Part shown: positions 1 through 6,286 of the stretch, in pieces
Layout: each line of letters begins with the position of its first letter
Numbering within the stretch: the stretch's first letter is position 1
NCBI GenBank assembly: GCA_003535195.1
Contig: DOHN01000138.1
Span: forward strand, 1-8,070
Direction of reading: 5' to 3'
Length of the DNA stretch: 8,070 nt
Source: Ruminiclostridium sp.
GTDB taxonomy: Bacteria > Bacillota > Clostridia > DSM-8532
The notes under the pieces: generated by a model
The model's database searches: none
The model's input: only the letters and a program-made list of their open reading frames with translations
Told to the model about the DNA's origin: nothing
Position numbers and translations under genes: made by a program

Positions 1-23
1 CTATTAAGGATGGTGACAACAGA

Positions 24-851
24 ATGAAAAATAAGCTTGCTATAACTGCAATTGAAACCGCCCCGGCAGGGTCGCCCTTACTGTTGCGCGGCGACCTTGT
101 TCAGGCAATCCATGAGGCTACGGCGCTCGGCTATGACGCCGTTGAAATCCATGTTGTGGACGCTGCGACATTTCCACTAGCAGATTTTCTGGCGGCATGC
201 CGTCAAGAAGGCATCACTGTTTCTGCGATCGTTACCGGTCAGATTTTTACAAGGCGTAAGCTCTGCATTACCTCAGCCGACGAAGTTAACCGTGATGCCG
301 CTATGCGGGAGGTATACTCATATATCGACCTGGCCGCAGCGCTGAATGCGACTGACGGAATTGTTATCGGCTGGATAAAAGGAAACTGCCCGGGTTCCAA
401 CCAGAAGGCCTATTATGATCTGCTGGCGGAACAGCTTCGGCTGCTGGGAACTTATGCCGCTTCAAAAAAACAGCGGATTCTCGTTGAGGTTATTAACAGA
501 TATGAGACAAATGTGTTTAACACTGCATCGGAGCTTGTTACTTTCCTTGATGAGTATCGGCTCGAGAATGTATTTATTCATATGGACACCTTCCATATGA
601 ATATTGATGAAGCTGATATGGCTAAAGCCCTGAGGACAGCCGGCCGCCGGTTAGGTTACATGCACTTTGCGGACAGTAACCGCGAATATCCCGGAGCAGG
701 GCATATTGACTATGTTCCAATTATGCTCGCCTTAAAAGAAATAGGCTATTCAGGTGCATTATCCGTCGAATGTATTCCCGCTCCGGACTATAAGACCGCT
801 GCTTATTCGGCAAAAAAGTATCTTGATAGTTTTCTGAACGATCAATTATAA
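24..851 (+). CDS. Sugar epimerase/isomerase, TIM-barrel D-tagatose 3-epimerase-like family
   Basis: The 275-residue product matches the xylose isomerase-like TIM-barrel family (AP endonuclease 2 fold), closest in motif pattern to ketose 3-epimerases. The expected divalent-metal ligands are all visible: E155 (in VEVINRYETN), D188 (in HMDTFHMNIDE), H214 (in MHFADSNR) and E249 (in SVECIP). The usual accessory substrate residues E161, H191 and R220 are also present. Family members interconvert free or phosphorylated ketoses or keto sugar acids in the cytoplasm; the exact substrate cannot be told from sequence. Length is normal for the family and no signal peptide is seen. The start is ATG24, with an AAGGA stretch about 13 bases upstream, a rather wide spacing. 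The next gene, a GntR regulator, lies 97 bases downstream on the same strand, so the pair may be the end of an operon that begins before the window. Alternatives are a hydroxypyruvate isomerase-like or IolO-like enzyme. Confidence 0.88.
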   Translation: MKNKLAITAIETAPAGSPLLLRGDLVQAIHEATALGYDAVEIHVVDAATFPLADFLAACRQEGITVSAIVTGQIFTRRKLCITSADEVNRDAAMREVYSYIDLAAALNATDGIVIGWIKGNCPGSNQKAYYDLLAEQLRLLGTYAASKKQRILVEVINRYETNVFNTASELVTFLDEYRLENVFIHMDTFHMNIDEADMAKALRTAGRRLGYMHFADSNREYPGAGHIDYVPIMLALKEIGYSGALSVECIPAPDYKTAAYSAKKYLDSFLNDQL

Positions 852-948
852 TTAATGTAATCAATATGCTGATTTTGTTATCTGCATTGCCGGATCATCA
901 TATATGCAGCTCGTCAGCCAAGGCTTTGATTGCTAAAGGAGTACTGAT

Positions 949-1668
949 ATGATGCCAAGAACACCAGACAATAAAAAAAGCCCCTTTATAAGCTTTTCTT
1001 ATACTGATCCCAGCGGGGCAGCCAGCAAATCCGAATACGCATACCAATATATCCGTGACTGCATACTCTCCAACAAATATGCTCCGGGAACGGCCTTGTA
1101 TATCCGTCAACTCAGTGAGCTGCTCAAAGTAAGCAGAACACCTGTGAAAGAGGCGATCAGCCGACTTGCTTACGAGGGATATGTCGATCTTTTTCCGGAC
1201 CGGTATGCTGTTGTGGCAAAGATCGATTACTCCGATGTCGTCGAGCTGTTGGAATTGCGGGAATGTGTGGAAAGCAGTTCCTCTTATTATGCCGCACTTC
1301 GGCATACGGATTCAGATCTGACAATTATCAAGCAGCTTGTGGCAGAGCAAAAAAGCATACCTTTCTCAGAGTCAGGACAAATAGCAGACTGCGATATGCG
1401 GTTTCATCTTGCAGTTGCAAACGCTTCATACAACAGGCAGATCATCCGTACCTTGCAGGGGATATTTGAGAAATTTGTGCGGATCACTCTGCCGATTCAG
1501 AAAATGGAATCCAGAAGCCGTAATTCTCTGATACAGCACAGCGCCGTCGCCGATGCGATCATAGACGGCAACGCCGATGAGGCTAAACGCCTGATGGGAG
1601 AGCATATTGTGGATATTCTGACCTCTGTTAAAGTGTACCAGTATCAAAACATACACTTATTTAAATAA
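949..1668 (+). CDS. GntR-family transcriptional regulator, FCD subfamily
   Basis: The 239-residue protein has an N-terminal winged helix-turn-helix at about residues 27-92, with the GntR pattern of LYIRQLSELLKVSRTPVKEA followed by a wing. An all-helical FCD effector domain covers about 95-225. Residues typical of the metal-binding FCD pocket are visible: D149 and H153 (DMRFH), H197 (QHSAV) and H219 (GEHI). FCD regulators usually bind sugar acids, carboxylates or related metabolites and most are repressors of neighbouring catabolic genes. The leader of about 26 residues before the DNA-binding domain is slightly long. Translation most likely starts at ATG949 because AAAGGAG lies about 7 bases upstream; a second ATG follows immediately at 952. 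It lies downstream of the epimerase gene on the same strand and converges on the transketolase operon, so its target could be either unit. The effector is unknown. Confidence 0.93.
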   Translation: MMPRTPDNKKSPFISFSYTDPSGAASKSEYAYQYIRDCILSNKYAPGTALYIRQLSELLKVSRTPVKEAISRLAYEGYVDLFPDRYAVVAKIDYSDVVELLELRECVESSSSYYAALRHTDSDLTIIKQLVAEQKSIPFSESGQIADCDMRFHLAVANASYNRQIIRTLQGIFEKFVRITLPIQKMESRSRNSLIQHSAVADAIIDGNADEAKRLMGEHIVDILTSVKVYQYQNIHLFK

Positions 1669-1684
1669 ACATATGCAGCCAATA

Positions 1685-1746
1685 AAAAACCAAAACAATG
1701 CCCCCGCGGCATACAGTGAAAGATACAACTGTTTACCGCGGGGGCA
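1685..1746 (-). terminator. Intrinsic terminator of the minus-strand operon between convergent genes
   Basis: A perfect 11-bp GC-rich inverted repeat (TGCCCCCGCGG at 1699-1709 and CCGCGGGGGCA at 1736-1746) encloses a second short stem (ACAGT 1713-1717 with ACTGT 1728-1732). On the minus strand the hairpin is followed by TTGTTTTGGTTTTTTATT, a good U-run, and it sits 16 bases past the stop codon of the transketolase C-terminal half. On the plus strand the following sequence is only AT-rich (GCATTATATATT), so termination of the GntR transcript here is possible but weaker. Confidence 0.88.
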
Positions 1747-1761
1747 GCATTATATATTGAT

Positions 1762-2718
1762 CTATTTCCCTGCTCTCTTCAAGGTTTCCTTTACAGTATT
1801 GACAATGTGCTCCGCAGTCAGGCCGAAACGTTCCTGCAAATAATCTTGTGGGCCAACTTCGCCAAATTTATCTTCGACGGCGACATACCCCGTTTTTGCC
1901 TCTCCATCCAGAACATCCTTTACCGCACTGTACAGGCCGCCGATTTTATTATGGTTCTCCGCCGTAACGATTGCTCCTGTCTTCCGGGCATAAGCTTTGA
2001 CAAGCGCCTCATCCAACGGCTTAATTGTAAAGATATCAATTACAGCTGCTTCTATCCCGTCCTGTGAAAGAATTTGGGCAGCCTTCATCGCTTCATGAAC
2101 CATGATTCCACAGGCAATCACTGCGGCATCCCTGCCTTCACGCAGCACGTTTCCCTTGCCTAGTTCAAAGTGTGAACCTTCTTCATAGACTTGAGCGGAC
2201 GCCTTGCGCCCGACACGGATGTATTTCACACCGGGAAGGTCTTTTGCCTGACGCAGAAAGTCTACCAGCATGGGAACATCCGTAATATCCACAATAGTTG
2301 CACCTGGAAGAGCCCGGTAAAGCGCCACATCCTCAAAGGGCATATGGGTTCCGCCGTTAAACGTAGCAGTAACGCCGGGATCAGTGCCAATAACCGTAAT
2401 GGAGTTGCCTGCATATCCGCCAGACAGAAAGACCTGATCATAGCAGCGACGTGAAGCAAAAGGCCCAAAGGTATGTACGATCGGTTTAAAGCCGACGGCA
2501 GACATGCCGCACGCGATGCCAACCATATTCGCCTCGGCAATACCGCAGTTTATCGCCCGGTTTGTCTCCTTGGGCAACTTGGCTGTTCCGATACACCCCA
2601 TAAGATCCGCATCCAGATACACCACGTTCTCATCCTCGGAAAGCAACTCACTGATCGTCTGTCCCAATACATTTTTGAATAGCCTGGTATCCATTTCACC
2701 ATTATAAACGATATTCAT
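1762..2718 (-). CDS. Transketolase, C-terminal subunit (split transketolase)
   Basis: The 318-residue protein carries the pyrimidine-binding and C-terminal domains of transketolase. With the N-terminal half encoded just upstream it would form the ThDP-dependent enzyme that moves two-carbon units between ketose and aldose phosphates in the cytoplasm. The catalytic glutamate region is visible as GIAEANMVGIA (E62), followed by an aromatic/basic stretch (HTFGPFASRRCYDQVF, residues 82-97), then GGTHMPFED (H125), and the C-terminal domain from about residue 190 with AENHNKIGGLYSA (254-265). A GGGAGGG ribosome binding site about 7 bases before the ATG supports the start, and it overlaps the end of the upstream gene only 13 bases away, so the halves are probably translationally coupled. 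Length is normal for a split C-terminal half. Split transketolases serve the pentose phosphate pathway and also specialised routes such as apulose-4-phosphate or sulfofructose cleavage, so the substrate is open. Confidence 0.95.
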   Translation of the reverse strand: MNIVYNGEMDTRLFKNVLGQTISELLSEDENVVYLDADLMGCIGTAKLPKETNRAINCGIAEANMVGIACGMSAVGFKPIVHTFGPFASRRCYDQVFLSGGYAGNSITVIGTDPGVTATFNGGTHMPFEDVALYRALPGATIVDITDVPMLVDFLRQAKDLPGVKYIRVGRKASAQVYEEGSHFELGKGNVLREGRDAAVIACGIMVHEAMKAAQILSQDGIEAAVIDIFTIKPLDEALVKAYARKTGAIVTAENHNKIGGLYSAVKDVLDGEAKTGYVAVEDKFGEVGPQDYLQERFGLTAEHIVNTVKETLKRAGK

Positions 2719-2731
2719 TCGAAACCCTCCC

Positions 2732-3565
2732 TCACGCCAATGCTGACAGCTCTTTATGCAGCTGTTCCAGCCATCTGTCGCAGTCTTCCGGCTTTGGAGT
2801 CATGCTGTGGTTTGCTGCGGTCTCTTCCACCTCTTTTATGCCTTTGCCCTTAACTGTATCCAGCACAATGGCAATCGGCTTATCCCCTGCCTTTTTTGAC
2901 AGAGCCGTAGATATCTGCTCCAGATCATTTCCATCAATTGTGAATGCCTCGAAGCCGAATGCCCGGAATTTATCTTCCAGATTGAAGGTATCGAGTATGT
3001 CCTTTGTATACCCATCCAGCTGTTTTTTGTTGTTGTCGATCAGCCACACAAGGTTATTGACCTTTTTTGCCGCAGTAAACATCGCAGCTTCCCATGCCTG
3101 CCCTTCATTGATCTCGCCATCGCCTACGATCAGGAAGGTACGGCAGTCCCGGCCTTTGATTTTATCACCAAGTGCCATGCCGACGGCAAGTGAGGTTCCC
3201 TGGCCGAGTGAGCCGGTCGTCATATCAATCCCCGGCGTTTTCCTGCGGTCGCAGTGGCTGGGCAGATTTGTACCCGGCTGATTCAATGTTTTCAGCTCAT
3301 CATATGAGAAGTAGCCCTTCAATGCCAGTGCGGCATAGACAGCAGGGCCTGCATGACCTTTGGAACATACAAGTTTATCACGTTCCGGCATCCCAGGTTT
3401 TTTTGGGTCGCAGCGCATGACATCTCCATAGAGTACCGCCAGTACATCCGCAATGCTCAGGCTTCCGCCAATATGACCGAAACCACGCGCTTTAATTTCC
3501 TCTGTGATACCAATCCTGATCTTGTACGCCAGTTTCCGTAGTTCAAGCTTTTTTTCAGGCAACAT
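2732..3565 (-). CDS. Transketolase, N-terminal subunit (split transketolase)
   Basis: The 277-residue protein is the ThDP pyrophosphate-binding half of transketolase. Visible motifs in order are GHIGGSLS (H31), SKGHAGP (H71), PSHCDRRKTPGID with H105, GSLGQG (118-123), and the ThDP/magnesium motif starting at GDGE (148-151) and ending at the asparagines N178-N179. Further on are KGKG (239-242) and a conserved-type histidine H253. Length is standard for the N-terminal half. GGAGG lies about 7 bases before the ATG. The gene is followed after 13 bases by the C-terminal half and preceded by a malic-enzyme tail remnant whose stop codon is 14 bases before this start. As fourth gene of the operon behind GAPDH, PGK and a LarA-type racemase, it probably supplies the aldose phosphate used by the first two enzymes; this is inference. 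Confidence 0.95.
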   Translation of the reverse strand: MLPEKKLELRKLAYKIRIGITEEIKARGFGHIGGSLSIADVLAVLYGDVMRCDPKKPGMPERDKLVCSKGHAGPAVYAALALKGYFSYDELKTLNQPGTNLPSHCDRRKTPGIDMTTGSLGQGTSLAVGMALGDKIKGRDCRTFLIVGDGEINEGQAWEAAMFTAAKKVNNLVWLIDNNKKQLDGYTKDILDTFNLEDKFRAFGFEAFTIDGNDLEQISTALSKKAGDKPIAIVLDTVKGKGIKEVEETAANHSMTPKPEDCDRWLEQLHKELSALA

Positions 3566-3579
3566 AACACATCCTCCAT

Positions 3580-3678
3580 TTAAATTCTTGCTACGCCGGA
3601 TTTTCTCGCCGCTTCGGCAACGGCTTCTGCAATTCTGGGGCCAACACGCGGATCAAACGCCTTCGGTACAATGTAATT
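3580..3678 (-). pseudogene. Remnant of a malic enzyme gene (last ~32 codons only)
   Basis: In a frame different from the racemase gene, the minus strand encodes NYIVPKAFDPRVGPRIAEAV, then a further 12 residues ending in SGVARI and a TAA stop. This resembles the C-terminal end of bacterial NAD(P) malic enzymes (pattern YI-P-FD-RV-AVAxAA-TGVARI), recognised from memory of the family. Nothing upstream in this frame is malic enzyme: an in-frame TAA lies at 3688-3690 and the racemase gene occupies the DNA. The fragment has no start codon and lacks all catalytic parts, so it must be the end left by a deletion or recombination. The last nine or so codons of the racemase gene read through it in another frame. 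It ends 14 bases before the transketolase N-terminal start, as an intact upstream operon gene would. Confidence 0.72.
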
Positions 3679-4939
3679 CACTGTTATTTACTGTTGCTAC
3701 CCGCGGCAGCGTTGAACCGCCGTACGGCATTACCACCACCTTTGCCTCTTTTCCCAGCTTCTTTATTGCCGCATCCAACGCATCCTGCACGGTGGAAAAC
3801 GGTTTCATAAATATATTGCTTACAAAAGAGGGTTCTAGGTCAGAAACCAGATAAATATCCGCATCCTGCAGTACCATCGCAATGGCAGCAGCCTTATGCC
3901 CGCCCAGTTTAAATTCGTCCTTGATCCGCCGTATCAGATCTTCCGGTTTCTCTGCTCCGAGCATCCATTTCTCAAAGGTCTTCTCCCCCAGGCCTTCTCT
4001 GCAGGAACCGACCAAAATCACGATACCGCCTTTCCTGACCGCATACTTTGCGTTGTCCAGCGCTTTCTGCAGCTGGTACAGATTTAAGTCTTTCGGTGCA
4101 CCACCCTGTGAAACAAGCACGATGTCCGCATATGACGGTATTATTTTCTGATATAGCTTATCGATAAACGCGCAACCCGCGCGGTGCGCCTTGATCATAT
4201 CACCTGCAAAAGCACGGACTATCTGCTTGTGCTCAGTCAACACCACATTTAAGATATAGTCCACACCGCATATCGCGGCAGCCTCTTCAATATCCTCTCT
4301 GACCGGATTGCCCTCCAACCGGCCCGCACAGGCTTCCTGCCTCACCATCATAGAGTGATTCGACTGGATCGCTGCCCTCGTGGAAACACCGGGCATTATG
4401 GCCTTCCCACCGCCGGAATACCCCGCGAAATAGTGATATTCAATATTTCCGAGGCAGATTTTTATGTCTGCCTCCGCAACGGTGCGGAATATTTCAACCG
4501 GCGTACCTCTGCTCGTTACACCCATTCGGATGCAGTCGTCCGGGTCGGAATCGATGCATATAATTTCCCGATAAGCTCTGTCCCCTGCCAGCTTTTTCCT
4601 TTCCGCCTCTGTATGCGTGCGATGGCTTCCAAGCGCAAATACAAGCGTTATGTCCTCTTTGCGGGCCCCCGCCGAATACAGCTCATCCAGAAGTGCAGGC
4701 ATCACTATGCCTGTCGGCATCGGCCGCGTGATGTCGCTGGTTATAATGGCAATTTTCTCACCCGGTTTCACAATATCACGGAGCAGCGGTGTACCGATCG
4801 GGTTTGCCAGCGCGCGTTTTACTTCTGCCTTGCCTGTCAGTTCATAGGAAATATTGTTGGGCACCAATACCACCGCATCATTTTGTTCGGGGATATTGAC
4901 AGTCTGCGTTCTGTTGCCGATTCCCAGTTCGATTTCCAT
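3653..4939 (-). CDS. LarA-family nickel-dependent 2-hydroxyacid racemase/epimerase
   Basis: The 428-residue protein belongs to the lactate racemase (LarA, DUF2088) superfamily, which inverts the 2-hydroxyl of hydroxy acids using a nickel-pincer nucleotide bound to a lysine. Key residues line up with those of Lactiplantibacillus plantarum LarA: H106 in GSHRTHTE (LarA H108), H169 and K179 in HYFAGYSGGGK (H174, K184, same 10-residue spacing) and H195 in QSNHS (H200, same 16-residue spacing from the lysine). TSDITRP (68-74) and QGGAPKDLNLYQ (278-289) are also family-typical. The start is ATG at 4939, one base after the stop of the PGK gene, with GGAGGAAA just upstream; the open frame runs further upstream but there overlaps the PGK gene. 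The end looks altered: after MPYGGSTLPRV the frame continues about 14 residues into malic-enzyme remnant DNA. Family members act on lactate, malate, hydroxyglutarate or gluconate; the substrate here is unknown. Cofactor genes (larB, larC, larE) are not in the window. Confidence 0.92.
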   Translation of the reverse strand: MEIELGIGNRTQTVNIPEQNDAVVLVPNNISYELTGKAEVKRALANPIGTPLLRDIVKPGEKIAIITSDITRPMPTGIVMPALLDELYSAGARKEDITLVFALGSHRTHTEAERKKLAGDRAYREIICIDSDPDDCIRMGVTSRGTPVEIFRTVAEADIKICLGNIEYHYFAGYSGGGKAIMPGVSTRAAIQSNHSMMVRQEACAGRLEGNPVREDIEEAAAICGVDYILNVVLTEHKQIVRAFAGDMIKAHRAGCAFIDKLYQKIIPSYADIVLVSQGGAPKDLNLYQLQKALDNAKYAVRKGGIVILVGSCREGLGEKTFEKWMLGAEKPEDLIRRIKDEFKLGGHKAAAIAMVLQDADIYLVSDLEPSFVSNIFMKPFSTVQDALDAAIKKLGKEAKVVVMPYGGSTLPRVATVNNSELHCTEGV

Positions 4940-4940
4940 C

Positions 4941-6197
4941 TTAGTTTCCTCCGAATTTCTTCGCGCCAAAACGCAGCGCCCTGACAGCCGGCAGCTCCTC
5001 GCCCGCCAAGAATCGGATGAGTGCGCCTCCGCCGGTACAGGTATATGAGATTTTGTCCGTCTTCTGATATTTGTTCGCCGCAGTAATCGAATCGCCACCG
5101 CCGATAACAGTAAAGGCTTCCGTTGCCCCAAGTGCATCCCAAACCGTTTTTGTACCCAGCTCTGATACGGGATCTTCAAAGACTCCCATAGGTCCGTTCA
5201 CAAATACTGTCTTGGCACTCATGATTATGTCTTTATATAACTTGGCCGTTTCCGTGCCGATATCGACCGCAGTGATGCTCTCCAGCACCGCTCCTACACG
5301 GCATTCCTTCCGCTGACTGTTTCCCACATAGCCCAAATCAACCGGAACGACGATCCTGTCCGCGTATTTCTTATGTATTTCACCTGCGGTTTCGATATAC
5401 CCGCCATAATTAGACTTATTGATGAAATCCATGCTCCCCTGACCGATAGCCTCCCCCTTTGCGGCCAGAAGAATATTACCGACCAAGCCTCCGCACAGCA
5501 CACGGTCCGCCAGCCCTCCGGACAAAACATTTTCCATCATCATAAAGGCATCTGAGATTTTAGCTCCGCCAAGCACAAATACGCATGGCTTGGCCGGTTT
5601 TTCCATAAGCTCCGAGATGACGCAGTACTCCTTTTCAAACAGTCTGCCCATCGCCGACGGCAAAGCCTGTTCAAACCCGCAGAGTGACGGCTGATCCCTG
5701 TGTGCGGCAGCAAACGCATCGCATACATATAGGTCTGCCAGCGGCGCAAGCTTTTCAACCAGCAGTGTTTTTGCCTGCTCTTCATGTGTAAGCTTCAGCT
5801 TCATCTCAAAAAGGGTCTGCTCCTCCGCCATATAACGCACATTGTCCAGAAGCAGGATCTCTCCGTTCCGTAGCTCCGCAATCATCCGGCGCGCAGTCGG
5901 CCCACACACGTCATCGATCCACTTCACCTCCCTGCCGAGAAGCCGCGACAGGACCTTTGAATGGGGAAGCGTCGTATAATAATTCTTATATTCAATATCG
6001 CTGCCCTGGTGTGCAAGCAGGACAACTTTAGCCCCTTTATCGGACAGTTCTCTGATTGTCGGCACGCATGCCTTGATCCTGTCTATGCTCTTCAGCGTAT
6101 CCGTCGCTTTATCTACCGGCTGGTTGATGTCCACGCGGCAGAGAACGGTTTTGCCTTCGACTGTATAGTCATCCAGTGTTTTTATCCCAAATTGCAT
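4941..6197 (-). CDS. pgk: Phosphoglycerate kinase, archaeal-type
   Basis: The 418-residue protein is a phosphoglycerate kinase, which transfers phosphate from 1,3-bisphosphoglycerate to ADP in the cytoplasm. Visible motifs are CRVDINQPVD (R21, D23, N25), SIDRI (D39, R40), LLAHQG (H63), LLLDNVRY (R121), CDAFAAAHRDQPS (R167), LGGAKISD, VNGPMGVFE, IGGGDS and TGGGA. HQG, AFAAAHRDQPSLCGF and FLAGEELPAVRAL resemble archaeal PGKs such as the Pyrococcus enzyme rather than the bacterial SHLGRP and FGTAHRAHAS forms. Where bacterial PGKs have the substrate-binding arginine of SHLGRP and archaeal ones a basic residue, this protein has S66. The ATG at 6197 is chosen because GGAAGGG lies about 8 bases upstream; a TTG at 6224 would add nine residues, has no such site and lies inside a hairpin. 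It is the second gene of the operon, 89 bases after GAPDH and one base before the racemase gene. Confidence 0.92.
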   Translation of the reverse strand: MQFGIKTLDDYTVEGKTVLCRVDINQPVDKATDTLKSIDRIKACVPTIRELSDKGAKVVLLAHQGSDIEYKNYYTTLPHSKVLSRLLGREVKWIDDVCGPTARRMIAELRNGEILLLDNVRYMAEEQTLFEMKLKLTHEEQAKTLLVEKLAPLADLYVCDAFAAAHRDQPSLCGFEQALPSAMGRLFEKEYCVISELMEKPAKPCVFVLGGAKISDAFMMMENVLSGGLADRVLCGGLVGNILLAAKGEAIGQGSMDFINKSNYGGYIETAGEIHKKYADRIVVPVDLGYVGNSQRKECRVGAVLESITAVDIGTETAKLYKDIIMSAKTVFVNGPMGVFEDPVSELGTKTVWDALGATEAFTVIGGGDSITAANKYQKTDKISYTCTGGGALIRFLAGEELPAVRALRFGAKKFGGN

Positions 6198-6221
6198 AAT
6201 TGAATCCCTTCCAATAAAACG

Positions 6222-6256
6222 CAAAAGGGGAGAAAAAGCTAAAAACTCCCCTTTTG
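6222..6256 (-). terminator. Terminator-like hairpin between the GAPDH and PGK genes (possible attenuator)
   Basis: An 11-bp perfect inverted repeat (CAAAAGGGGAG at 6222-6232 and CTCCCCTTTTG at 6246-6256) encloses a 13-base loop. Read on the minus strand, the stem is followed by CGTTTTATTGG, and the 3' arm itself ends in a U-run, as in many bidirectional intrinsic terminators. It lies 30 bases after the GAPDH stop codon and just before the PGK ribosome binding site. Partial termination here would make GAPDH mRNA more abundant than the rest of the operon; alternatively it may protect a processed 3' end. Confidence 0.7.
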
Positions 6257-6286
6257 GTCCGATATAAAATTCAAGGAGAATGAAAA

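Noticed and set aside
882..909. Inverted repeat CTGCAT/ATGCAG upstream of the GntR gene as a possible operator
   Set aside because: Six-base arms with a 16-base gap are expected by chance, and the shape does not match typical GntR operators.
898..1305. Open frame of 135 codons on the minus strand opposite the GntR gene
   Set aside because: It lies antisense within a clear GntR/FCD gene, shows no recognisable domain, and is explained as a shadow of that gene.
4355..4984. Open frame of 209 codons on the plus strand opposite the racemase gene
   Set aside because: It is cysteine- and arginine-rich with no family resemblance, and is antisense to a well-supported LarA-type gene.
4940..5179. 80-codon N-terminal extension of the racemase reading frame
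   Set aside because: It overlaps the PGK gene in another frame, is arginine/serine-rich and low in plausibility, and the ATG at 4939 has a strong ribosome binding site.
6198..6224. Upstream TTG start for the PGK gene
   Set aside because: It lies inside a hairpin and has no ribosome binding site, whereas the ATG at 6197 has GGAAGGG at good spacing and fits the family's N-terminus.
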